64,000 nt of DNA from Chryseobacterium arachidis (GTDB lineage: Bacteria > Bacteroidota > Bacteroidia > Flavobacteriales > Weeksellaceae): positions 62,001 through 126,000 of the forward strand of contig NZ_FQUT01000011.1 in NCBI RefSeq assembly GCF_900129245.1, in the 5' to 3' direction. Both the position numbers and the translations under genes were made by a program. The notes below the pieces were generated by a model, which was given only the letters and a program-made list of their open reading frames with translations, had not been told where the DNA came from and searched no databases. The stretch's first letter is position 1. The number at the start of each line of letters is the position of its first letter. Shown here piece after piece: positions 1 through 8,457 of the stretch.

Positions 1-1566
1 CAATTTTCGGGCAGCCAGAAACAGACGTTTTGCCATATCTTTTTTATTGAGAGGGTGAATGTCATTCCATTCGCCAATATCATAATTAACGCTCATTGCC
101 GTGTACGAAACAGTCTGTGACGTTTTAAACTGAGCCTCACGAATTCCTGCCCATCCGCTTGGCGTCTTCGGGTCGTTTGTTTTCTCCATAAAATTCGGAA
201 GCTGAACCAATAAAAAGGGCATCTGATTCCATTGAAATACGTCCCGCCAATTTTCAATAAGATTTTTCAGCAAGCCTGCATAATCTTCTGATTGACCAGC
301 ATTGCTTTCGCCCTGATACCAGATAGCTCCCCGGACTTTGTAATCCCGAATCGGATAAATCATTCCGTTGTACAATCCGGAAGGCGTGCTTCTCAGGTTT
401 TTCAGTTTTGATTTATATTCTTCATCTTTGCTCGTATCTCTGCCGATGTTATATTTCCATTCACCCGTTAAATCAACGGTAACGCCGTCTCCTACAATCT
501 TATACGGTTTATCGGCTACAAATTCACCGTTTCCGAAATTGGAAGTCAGCTGAATGGCAATCGTATTTTTTCCCTGTTTTAAAATTCCGCCCGGAATATC
601 ATATTTCCTTGGTGGATACGTGTATGAAGTAGAACCTACGAATTTTCCATTTACAAAAACAGAATCGCTATCAACCATTACTCCCAGATACAGTCGGGCA
701 AATTTTCCGTCCATTGACGCAGGAAGTTCAAAGTTTTTCCGGAACCAGACCGTACCTTTTGCGCGGATTCCATTATCTTTCCATTTTCCGGGAACTTTTG
801 CCTTTTCCCAATTTCCGTCGTTAAAATCCTTTTGATTCCAAAGATTTCTTCCCTGGTCCAGTTTTGAAGAATTGAGCGCTGACAATGCCTGTTTATCAAT
901 GATATCATCAGGAAAATTCTTAAGATGCTCCTGACTGACCCAACTCTGAATTGACGAACCACCCAAACTGGAAACCAGCATTCCCTGCGGAATTTTGGTG
1001 TGTTCATACGCTTCCACCGCATAGAAATACGCAAAGGCCGTCCAATTCATTACTTCCGAAGCCGTCCCTGTGAACCATTTTCCGCCGGATGCTATATTTT
1101 CCCGGACAGATTCAACAGTGTTCTGTGTAGGAACTTTGAAGTAGCGGATTTTATTAAAATCAGAAACATTAATCTCCGGAAAACGGTCTGTCAAACGGGC
1201 AATAGGCGTTTCCATATTGGACTGCCCGGAAGCTAGCCAGACATCTCCCACCAGAATATCCCGAATCGTAATTTCGTTAATTTCCATCACAAATGGCCCT
1301 CCTGCTTTCTGTGGTTTCAATTGGACAGACCATTTTCCGTTTTTATCCGGCGATGTATTGTAGGTTTCATTCCGGAATTTGATGGTAATATTTTCGCCAT
1401 TATCAGCCCAACCCCAAATTTTAAGCTCGACATCACGTTGTAAAACCATCTTATCACTTACCAAATCGGGAAGTTTAATTTTCCCGAAAGACAATTGATG
1501 GCTAAGAACAATCATCGAAAAGACAATTTTAAAAATCGTTGAGAATTTGAAATTTCTGGGTTGCAT
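1..1566 (-). CDS. Sialate O-acetylesterase-like (SASA) esterase, 3' end outside window
   Basis: The reading frame starts with ATG at 1566 and stays open to the left window edge, so 522 residues are visible and the C-terminus is missing. A signal peptide is likely (hydrophobic stretch about residues 10-27). The SASA/SGNH-type esterase signature GQSNM is present with the nucleophile Ser116, a GESN block lies further on, and a DIHP motif supplies Asp502 and His504, so the catalytic residues are inside the window. A beta-sandwich insertion lies between the two halves of the catalytic domain, as is usual in the family. Family members remove O-acetyl groups from sugars; in this locus acetylated xylan oligosaccharides are a more likely substrate than sialic acid. 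It is the last visible gene of the glycoside hydrolase run, 32 bp after the GH97 gene. The substrate is inference. Confidence 0.85.
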   Translation of the reverse strand, partial: MQPRNFKFSTIFKIVFSMIVLSHQLSFGKIKLPDLVSDKMVLQRDVELKIWGWADNGENITIKFRNETYNTSPDKNGKWSVQLKPQKAGGPFVMEINEITIRDILVGDVWLASGQSNMETPIARLTDRFPEINVSDFNKIRYFKVPTQNTVESVRENIASGGKWFTGTASEVMNWTAFAYFYAVEAYEHTKIPQGMLVSSLGGSSIQSWVSQEHLKNFPDDIIDKQALSALNSSKLDQGRNLWNQKDFNDGNWEKAKVPGKWKDNGIRAKGTVWFRKNFELPASMDGKFARLYLGVMVDSDSVFVNGKFVGSTSYTYPPRKYDIPGGILKQGKNTIAIQLTSNFGNGEFVADKPYKIVGDGVTVDLTGEWKYNIGRDTSKDEEYKSKLKNLRSTPSGLYNGMIYPIRDYKVRGAIWYQGESNAGQSEDYAGLLKNLIENWRDVFQWNQMPFLLVQLPNFMEKTNDPKTPSGWAGIREAQFKTSQTVSYTAMSVNYDIGEWNDIHPLNKKDMAKRLFLAARKL

Positions 1567-1598
1567 TTTGAGGTTTATTTTTCGGGTTAAATGAAATA

Positions 1599-3539
1599 TT
1601 AATGAATTACAAATCCGCTTTTGGATTGAATTTCTATTTTGAGTTCTCCGTTTTTGCCGACAGTTATTGTTTTTTCAGAAGTCTCCCCTTTCGAATCATC
1701 ATTGATGAATCTAACCGACTTTCCGGCAAGCATTGGAAGTTTTAAAGTAAGCTTCTGAACAGCATTTTCAGCATTCACACCGGCAACAAACCATTGATTT
1801 TGATGTCTTCTGGCAATCACAGAATATTTCCCGGGATAACCATCGATGAACACCGTTTCCTCCCAAAGCGTCGGAACTTCTTTCATAAAATCGAGCTGGA
1901 ATTTTGGAGCATCGGTCAAATTATTTGGCATTACACCAAACATCTGAACCGGATTTTGAAACAGAATTGCCGTTGCCAACTGGAAACCATCTGTTGTATA
2001 TCTTTTATTTTTATCCTTGTTGGATTTTGTCAAATATTTGTTTAGGAAAGTTCCGCCAAACTCCATACTTCCGACCGTGTTTCTGATGAACGGGTGCAAA
2101 GTCGCAAAAAAGGCTTCCTGTCTGCGGACGTCCTCAGAAAAATACAGCATTTCTGAAGCTAAAACCGCTTCACTTCCGGCATAATTCGGATACATCACTT
2201 CCCAACCTCTTGGTAAAGTAGCTCCGTGGAAAATAATTTTTAATCCAAAATCATTGGCATCGGAAAGAATATCTTCGTAAAGACGCATCGTTTCCTGCTT
2301 GTCGCCTCCGAAAAAGTCGACTTTCAGACCTTTTACACCGATATCTTTCAGCCATTTCATTTCCTTTTTCCGTTCGATGGATGAGCTCATTTTGTTTCTC
2401 GGTCCCATCGGCGCGTCATTCGCAGCACCATTGGAATTATACCAAAGCAATACCCCAACATTTTTGGATTTCGCATATTGAATGAGGTCTTTCATTCTTT
2501 CTTTTCCGATATTTTTGTCCCAAAGTGCATCAATCAAAATATATTCATAACCGAGTTTTGATGCTAAATCGATAAAGAGACTCTGGTCTTCATAATTCAT
2601 ACTGTTGTCCTGCCACAAAATCCAGCTCCACGTCGATTTTCCGAAACTGTATTTCTGCGAAGGCTCATACATTGGTTCTACTACATCAAAAGGAATAGTC
2701 GTTTCAACAATCGGTTTCAAAGAATCGCCAATCGTGATAGTTCTCCAAGGCGTTTTTCCCGGAAGTGAAATGGCAGCTCCGGTACTTCCGAAACCGTTGT
2801 TTTCAGCCATATTCGGATAAGCAACCTGGTAAAGGTTCTTTTCGGTAGTCGTATCCAAATGAGAAGCGCAATAGAGACTATTTACTCCTGTTTCAGACAA
2901 TAAAATCCAGCCGTCATTTCCAATATGAAATAGTCCAGGGAAAACGTAACCATAATCAGCTTTTGTTCCTAATTCTGCATCGGCTTTGTAACCGCTTTCA
3001 TAGCTTGGAGCGGTTCTGGCAAAACCTGTCATCGGCTTCATCATCGGCGAAAGGAAAGTTGTGGTTTGAGACGGAAATCTGTAACCTGTAATTTCCGATT
3101 GTACAACCGCGCTCAAACGGTCTTTCATCGGCTGAATCTCATATCTGAATGCGACATTATTATCGCTCACCTGAAATTCAATCCCGATATTGAAATTATC
3201 TGCATTGGTAAAATTGACTGTCAGAGTATTAGCTGTATAACTGACTTGTGATTTTTTGATTTTTTCGTTGGTGTAATTTTTGGAAACCTTATTTTTTTTG
3301 CTGTCAATGAATTTTAAATTTTTAGAGAAATCAGATTCATTGGTGACTAAGCCCAATGGAGATTTATCAAGCATAGCTTTCCCTTGAAAAGTAACATTAT
3401 AAAGCGCTTTTCCATTCTCTGAAAAGACATTCAGTTTCAATTTTCCGTCAGGACTGGAGATTTCTGCAACCTGTGCAAAAACAGTATTCATAATGAGAAT
3501 ACTTAAGGCGAGTGATAGTTTTAAAAAAAGTTTAATCAT
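1599..3539 (-). CDS. GH97 glycoside hydrolase, retaining-type (probable alpha-galactosidase)
   Basis: A 646-residue exported protein: signal peptide about residues 1-22, the N-terminal GH97 beta-supersandwich to about 290, a catalytic barrel to about 550 and a C-terminal beta domain. The motif KVDFF gives Asp408 and the SEAV block gives Glu457. The 49-residue spacing equals that between the nucleophile and acid/base of the retaining GH97 alpha-galactosidase from Bacteroides thetaiotaomicron (from memory D415/E464), which argues for a retaining enzyme rather than an inverting SusB-like alpha-glucosidase. It follows the GH43 gene by 2 bp, so translation is probably coupled. Its likely job is removal of alpha-linked galactose from xylan side chains in the periplasm. 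A second, diverged GH97 lies in the same run at 6466-8430. Confidence 0.88.
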   Translation of the reverse strand: MIKLFLKLSLALSILIMNTVFAQVAEISSPDGKLKLNVFSENGKALYNVTFQGKAMLDKSPLGLVTNESDFSKNLKFIDSKKNKVSKNYTNEKIKKSQVSYTANTLTVNFTNADNFNIGIEFQVSDNNVAFRYEIQPMKDRLSAVVQSEITGYRFPSQTTTFLSPMMKPMTGFARTAPSYESGYKADAELGTKADYGYVFPGLFHIGNDGWILLSETGVNSLYCASHLDTTTEKNLYQVAYPNMAENNGFGSTGAAISLPGKTPWRTITIGDSLKPIVETTIPFDVVEPMYEPSQKYSFGKSTWSWILWQDNSMNYEDQSLFIDLASKLGYEYILIDALWDKNIGKERMKDLIQYAKSKNVGVLLWYNSNGAANDAPMGPRNKMSSSIERKKEMKWLKDIGVKGLKVDFFGGDKQETMRLYEDILSDANDFGLKIIFHGATLPRGWEVMYPNYAGSEAVLASEMLYFSEDVRRQEAFFATLHPFIRNTVGSMEFGGTFLNKYLTKSNKDKNKRYTTDGFQLATAILFQNPVQMFGVMPNNLTDAPKFQLDFMKEVPTLWEETVFIDGYPGKYSVIARRHQNQWFVAGVNAENAVQKLTLKLPMLAGKSVRFINDDSKGETSEKTITVGKNGELKIEIQSKSGFVIH

Positions 3540-3541
3540 AA

Positions 3542-4909
3542 TTAATGAGTTTCAAGAAAAGTCCAATAATCGAAAAACATTATATCTTTTGCTGCTTTTC
3601 CATTACATACAAAATACACATCGTGAACGCCGGTAATTTTTTCCTTAACCTCGGCTTTCACCGTTTCCCAACGGTCGTCTCCGCCTGTCAACGGCACTTT
3701 TACCGTGGCGATAACCGGTCCGCCTACACTGTCCAGATGAACGTCCATCGTCACATCGCTGTTGTGTGTCGTTCCAACTCTGGCCGAAAATGCTGATGCT
3801 CCTTTTTTACCAAAATCAACATTTTTCACGCTCGTATAAGCGCCACTTTTTTTAGCTTTGATGAAGACGCCTGCTTCTTTGTTTTGATAAGCTTTCACAT
3901 TTTCAGACCACGCAATCATTTCTGCCTGATTGAAAGCATAAGGATTAATGGTTGCAATGGCTTTGGTAATTCCATTGGTCATTTTGATGGGTGAAATAGA
4001 ACCGTCTTTATTAAAATTAAGTTCTTCCACACTCACCGACCTTGTGAAACCGCTTCCTCCCGGCAAGGCACCGTTGTGATAAAAGAAATAGGATTTTCCT
4101 CTGAAATCAACAATTCCGGGATGGTTGGTAAAAGATTTTCCTTCGGTTGGCATTACGATTCCGCCGTATTTCCACGGTCCCTGTGCACTTTTGCTGGTAG
4201 AATATCCAATGAATTCAGGGAGCGGACCGCCCGGCCAGAACAGATAATACAGATTTTTTCTTTTGTACAGCCAAGGTCCTTCTTCGTATTTTGTAGGTCT
4301 TTCAGGGTTTTCTTTTCCGTCCCTTTTTCCGAAAGATTCTGCGGTCATTGGCACTTCCACAATATCGCCGGAATAGGAAATCATATCCTGATTGAGCTTA
4401 ACCATTTTAAGTTTGGGATTTCCCCAATACATATAGGCCTGACCGTCGTCATCAATAAAAACCGTCGGGTCAATATCCCCCCATTCACTCTGAACCAATG
4501 GTTTTCCAAGCGGGTCGTGAAATGGTCCAAACGGACTGTCACCCACCGCAACACCAATTGCTCCTTTATTGTTGGTTTTGGACCACATCGGAACATACAT
4601 AAAAAATTTGCCATTTCTTTCCACGCATTGCGCTGCCCAGGCATCACGTTTTGCCCAGTCGAAATCTTTATAGCTCAGAATGCTTCCGTGGTCGGTCCAG
4701 TTTACCATATCGTTGGTGGAATAGACTTTCCAATCGTTCATTACAAACCAGGTGGAATCATCTTCATCGTGTGTGGTGTAGACGTAAAGCCTGTCGTTAT
4801 ACACCATCGGCGCAGGGTCTGCCGTATAATTGGTCTGAATAATGGGATTCTGGGAAAATAATATTCCCGAATATGCTATTAAACAGAGATTGAGTATTGT
4901 TTTTTTCAT
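3542..4909 (-). CDS. GH43 arabinofuranosidase/xylosidase with C-terminal CBM6-like domain
   Basis: 455 residues with a signal peptide ending near residue 20 (LFSQ). The five-bladed GH43 propeller covers about residues 22-315. The expected acidic triad is visible: Asp31 in ADPAPM (base), Asp147 in GDIDPTVF (pKa modulator) and Glu210 in YEEGPW (acid). Residues about 323-453 form a CBM6-like beta-sandwich (QAEMIAWS start, VDFG, GVHDVYFV). One of three same-architecture paralogues in the locus; the others are at 5031-6434 and 10500-11873. Triplication with sequence divergence suggests different linkages (single versus double arabinosyl substitution, or xylosyl), but specificity cannot be read from the sequence. 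It is separated from the upstream GH43 by 121 bp holding a partial repeat. Confidence 0.9.
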   Translation of the reverse strand: MKKTILNLCLIAYSGILFSQNPIIQTNYTADPAPMVYNDRLYVYTTHDEDDSTWFVMNDWKVYSTNDMVNWTDHGSILSYKDFDWAKRDAWAAQCVERNGKFFMYVPMWSKTNNKGAIGVAVGDSPFGPFHDPLGKPLVQSEWGDIDPTVFIDDDGQAYMYWGNPKLKMVKLNQDMISYSGDIVEVPMTAESFGKRDGKENPERPTKYEEGPWLYKRKNLYYLFWPGGPLPEFIGYSTSKSAQGPWKYGGIVMPTEGKSFTNHPGIVDFRGKSYFFYHNGALPGGSGFTRSVSVEELNFNKDGSISPIKMTNGITKAIATINPYAFNQAEMIAWSENVKAYQNKEAGVFIKAKKSGAYTSVKNVDFGKKGASAFSARVGTTHNSDVTMDVHLDSVGGPVIATVKVPLTGGDDRWETVKAEVKEKITGVHDVYFVCNGKAAKDIMFFDYWTFLETH

Positions 4910-4924
4910 ATTTTTTTTTGATTT

Positions 4925-5005
4925 TGAACACTAAGTGCGCAAAGTTTTTTTATAAATATTTCTTTATTTTCACAAAGCCGCTAACGCTTATAAAAGTCTT
5001 ACGCT
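4925..5005. repeat. Degenerate intergenic repeat fragment
   Basis: The 121-bp gap between two GH43 genes contains an AACACTAAGTGCGCAAAG stretch followed by a T-rich segment and CACAAAGCCGCTAACGC. The style resembles the GCAAAAGTCACAAAAG inverted-repeat elements at 56433-56565 and 60825-60989, but only part is recognisable. It has no coding potential and no clear terminator. Confidence 0.3.
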
Positions 5006-5030
5006 ATTAATTATAACAAAAGAATTTAAT

Positions 5031-6434
5031 TTATTTTTTCTGAAAACTCCAATGATCGAAATTGAAAAGAACTCTTCCGGCTGTAATATTTTTACCTTTA
5101 AAAACAAAATATACATCGTGAATACCAGCAACCGATTCTGAAATTTTTGATGTCAGGGTTTTAAATTCTTCCCAACCTCCGGTTCTCGGAACTTCAATCT
5201 CGGCAATTTTATTTCCGTCCACTTTATCTAATCTGACTTCTAAAATTCCTCCGTCAACACCTGCAGCAATTGAAGCTGAAAATTCAGAGGCGCCTTTTTC
5301 AAAATCTACCGAACGGACTTCGATATACCCTCCCACTCTGGTATCGGAAACATAAACTCCCGTCTTTTTGTTTTCGGAAGTGCTGCATTTCTCTGACCAG
5401 GCTATTGTTTCCGCTTCGTTTCTTTTGTAGGGATTGAGTGTTGCAACTGGATTTACGCCTTCTTTGGTCATTGCAATTTTCGGGATGCTGCCATCCTGAT
5501 TGTATTTGAATTCTTCAATAGACGTCGACCTTCCGTAACTTCCTGCGCCGGGCAATAATCCTGTGTGATAGAACAGGTAGGATTTCCCTTTAAAATCGAT
5601 AATTCCGCCGTGGTTGGTAAAACTGTTGGTCGGCTGACCAGTCATTATTTTTCCCTGATATTTCCACGGTCCGGTCGGTGAATCGCTTATGGAATAAGAC
5701 AGACATTCGGTTCGGTCGGTCATCCCGGCATACATCATATAATATTGCTTGTTGCGTTTGTAGAACCAGGGACCTTCCACAAAAACATCTTTAAATTGTT
5801 CCTGTTTCTGCAAAACCTCATCGCTTCTTCCGGGACGTCTCAATCCTCCAAAAGCTTCCACCGACTGCGGAATTTCGGTAATTTTTCCTTCATAGGAAAC
5901 CATATCTTTGTTGAGCTTCACATAAAATAATTTGCTATTTCCCCAATAAAGATACGCCTGTCCGTCATCATCAATAAAAACCGTCGGGTCGATATTATCC
6001 CAGGTTCCCGTTGTCACCAATGGTTTTCCGAGTGCATCTTTAAAAGGACCTGTCGGACCGTCTGATACCGCAACGCCAATCGCCATATTGTTATCAACGG
6101 TCTGAACGCAGATGTACCAATAGAATTTGCCGTTACGTTCAATGCATTGTGCCGCCCACGCTCTGTCACGAGCCCAGCTGAAAGATTCCAGTGAAAGCGG
6201 AGAACCGTGGTCGGTCCAGTTCGCCATATCGTCAGAAGAATACACTCTCCATTTCGTCATATAATAAAAATCATAGCCGGGAATATCGTCTCCGGTGTAG
6301 ACGTACATCTTGTTTTTGTACACCATCGGTGCAGGGTCCGGTGTAAAATGGGTTTGGATTACGGGATTTTGTGCGGAAATACCAGAACTCAACCCGCAAA
6401 AAAGAAGACCTATTACTATTTTTATATTTTTCAT
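5031..6434 (-). CDS. GH43 glycosidase with CBM6-like domain (paralogue 2)
   Basis: 467 residues, signal peptide to about residue 21 (ISAQ). Catalytic acids are all present: Asp33 in PDPAPM, Asp149 in DNIDPTVF and Glu220 in VEGPWFYK. Compared with the neighbouring paralogue it has an insertion before the Glu (about residues 195-218, PGRSDEVLQKQEQF), which sits near the active-site rim in GH43 folds and could change side-chain specificity. The C-terminal CBM6-like domain covers about 330-465 with the VDFEKG and GIHDVYFVF blocks. It follows GH97 (6466-8430) by 31 bp and is probably in the same transcript. Predicted periplasmic alpha-L-arabinofuranosidase or beta-xylosidase; the exact activity is unknown. 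Confidence 0.9.
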   Translation of the reverse strand: MKNIKIVIGLLFCGLSSGISAQNPVIQTHFTPDPAPMVYKNKMYVYTGDDIPGYDFYYMTKWRVYSSDDMANWTDHGSPLSLESFSWARDRAWAAQCIERNGKFYWYICVQTVDNNMAIGVAVSDGPTGPFKDALGKPLVTTGTWDNIDPTVFIDDDGQAYLYWGNSKLFYVKLNKDMVSYEGKITEIPQSVEAFGGLRRPGRSDEVLQKQEQFKDVFVEGPWFYKRNKQYYMMYAGMTDRTECLSYSISDSPTGPWKYQGKIMTGQPTNSFTNHGGIIDFKGKSYLFYHTGLLPGAGSYGRSTSIEEFKYNQDGSIPKIAMTKEGVNPVATLNPYKRNEAETIAWSEKCSTSENKKTGVYVSDTRVGGYIEVRSVDFEKGASEFSASIAAGVDGGILEVRLDKVDGNKIAEIEVPRTGGWEEFKTLTSKISESVAGIHDVYFVFKGKNITAGRVLFNFDHWSFQKK

Positions 6435-6465
6435 TTTTTAATTTTAAAATTTGATTTGATTTTCA

Positions 6466-8430
6466 TTAATTTATAATGGAGAAAATTACTGCCGCAAAAC
6501 CGCCTCTTCTTAAAACTTTCACGTCAACAGAATCTGCACTTTCTATCACAGAATCATCGGTTACAAGCTGTTTATCGTGTTTTCCGTCTTTGATTAATCT
6601 CAATTTGTACTTGTTATGTTTATCTAAAAAATCAAATTTAATGTTGATGTTTTTTTCAATATTTTCCCCGTTGATTCCTCCCACATACCATACATTGTTC
6701 TTTCTTCTTGCCATCACAACATCTTTTCCCGGAAACCCTTGTAGCAACTGCGTTTCATCCCAACTGGTCGGAACTTCTCTCATAAATTTTTTCGGCTCAT
6801 CCGGCAATTCATAATAACCTTCCGGTCGGTCGGCAAAATGTTGCAATGCAGATTCAAATACTACACTCAAAGCCAGCTCGTGACCATAAGAAGTCAGATG
6901 CGGAAACTGTGAATTGGTGAAAGTGACCGGCGTGTAATCCATAGAGCCGACTACATTTCTGGTGAAAGGAAGAATGGTGTTATGAACAGGCGCAGTTGCC
7001 GTAAATTCAGGGCCGTTGTTGTACCATTCTGCACCACGAACGGCTTCGTAGGTCATCAGATTAGGATAAGTTTTAGCCCAACCTCTCGGAACCAGACAGC
7101 CGTGGAAATAAACCATCATTTCAAATTGGGCAGCATCTTCCAGAATATCAAGGTAATATTGAATCATATCCTGCTTCTCACTTTCAAAGAAATCTACTTT
7201 TACCCCTGCAACGCCTAATTTTTTAAGCTTAGTAAATTCTTCCACGCGGTTTTCGTGCGTTAGCATTCTGTCTTTCGGTGTAGAAGAAACCCAGGTATGC
7301 TCGCCACCTGAATTGTACCACATCAACGGTTTTATTCCTTTGGAGTGAATGTATTTCAAGGCATCTTCCAGGTTTCCGCCATTTCCCATCGAGTCCCATT
7401 CCCAATCCAATAAAGTATAAGGCCAATCCATCGCGACAGCCAAATCTGCAAATTCGCAAACCGTTTTAAAGTCTTTGGTTCCGTGATTACTCGACCAATA
7501 ATTCCAGGAAACTGCGCCCGGTTTTATCCAATCCGTATTTTTTATCACGGAAGGCGGCGCAACATCATCAACTAACGTAGAAGCTACAATATCATTGAGA
7601 TTTCCAATGATAATCACTCTCCAAGGCGATTTCCAGGGCAATGAAATTTTGGGCAGTGATTCTCCTTTTCCTCGTCCGTCTTTTGGGTCGGGGAAGGTGA
7701 TTTTATATTTATTTTTATCCTCTTTATTGCTCAGTTTAGACCCGCAGTAACTGCCATCAACAGCCGATTCGTGAAGCAAAAACCAGCAATTATTATCTTT
7801 TGTCTGAAACAATGTCGGATAACACCACTCTTCCTGCTGAATTTTTTCGCCAACCATTGAAGAATAAAGCCCTTCGTTCGCAGGATTCCATTTTTCTGCC
7901 CAGCGAGTAGTCTCCTGATTGATAGAATAAGAAGTCAATTCATCCTGCACCGTAAAATTTCCCTTTCCTGACAACGAATATCTGAAAGCCATCCCGTCAT
8001 TATAAACACGGATAATCACATCCAGTTTTTTCTTTTCTTTGTTTTCGAATGTAAAAACAACTTCATTTCCCGTATTATGTCTTTGGAGAGATTTCCCGTG
8101 AGGCATTGTATAATTTTCTTTTATTAATAACGGTTTTGAAGATTTTAATAATTTCATATCCGTAAAAGAAATACCATCAGAAAGAATCAATCCCAAATCT
8201 ATTGACGAGATGGTTTCTGCCATTTTACCATCATTAAAATAATTTACTTTCAAAAACCATTTTGCATTTTCAGTATTATTTTCATTAAAAACTTGAACTG
8301 AAATCTTTCCGTTGGGCGATTCAACCTTTAAATTCCGGGCTGAAACGGTCATAAAAGAATACAGCAAAACCATCATCAAAATAGCTTTTGAGAATATATT
8401 AATGCCGATATGATTTTTGATGGTATTCAT
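6466..8430 (-). CDS. GH97 glycoside hydrolase (second paralogue)
   Basis: 654 residues with a long N-terminal signal region (hydrophobic about 12-30, ending SARN). The GH97 beta-supersandwich is followed by the barrel motif LLDWEWDS, then KVDFF with Asp413 and YEAV with Glu462. The Asp-Glu spacing of 49 matches the paralogue at 1599-3539 and the retaining subgroup of GH97. The two proteins differ across the N-terminal domain, so they are old duplicates rather than a recent copy. It follows GH27 (8458-10482) by 27 bp. The GH27/GH97/GH97 set suggests that alpha-galactosyl side chains of more than one kind are removed. Confidence 0.88.
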   Translation of the reverse strand: MNTIKNHIGINIFSKAILMMVLLYSFMTVSARNLKVESPNGKISVQVFNENNTENAKWFLKVNYFNDGKMAETISSIDLGLILSDGISFTDMKLLKSSKPLLIKENYTMPHGKSLQRHNTGNEVVFTFENKEKKKLDVIIRVYNDGMAFRYSLSGKGNFTVQDELTSYSINQETTRWAEKWNPANEGLYSSMVGEKIQQEEWCYPTLFQTKDNNCWFLLHESAVDGSYCGSKLSNKEDKNKYKITFPDPKDGRGKGESLPKISLPWKSPWRVIIIGNLNDIVASTLVDDVAPPSVIKNTDWIKPGAVSWNYWSSNHGTKDFKTVCEFADLAVAMDWPYTLLDWEWDSMGNGGNLEDALKYIHSKGIKPLMWYNSGGEHTWVSSTPKDRMLTHENRVEEFTKLKKLGVAGVKVDFFESEKQDMIQYYLDILEDAAQFEMMVYFHGCLVPRGWAKTYPNLMTYEAVRGAEWYNNGPEFTATAPVHNTILPFTRNVVGSMDYTPVTFTNSQFPHLTSYGHELALSVVFESALQHFADRPEGYYELPDEPKKFMREVPTSWDETQLLQGFPGKDVVMARRKNNVWYVGGINGENIEKNINIKFDFLDKHNKYKLRLIKDGKHDKQLVTDDSVIESADSVDVKVLRRGGFAAVIFSIIN

Positions 8431-8457
8431 TTTTTATTTTCCTGAATTAATCTTGTT

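Noticed and set aside
4076..4861. 261-codon plus-strand frame opposite the GH43 gene
   Set aside because: It is antisense to a gene with a complete catalytic triad; its translation has no domain and an odd composition.
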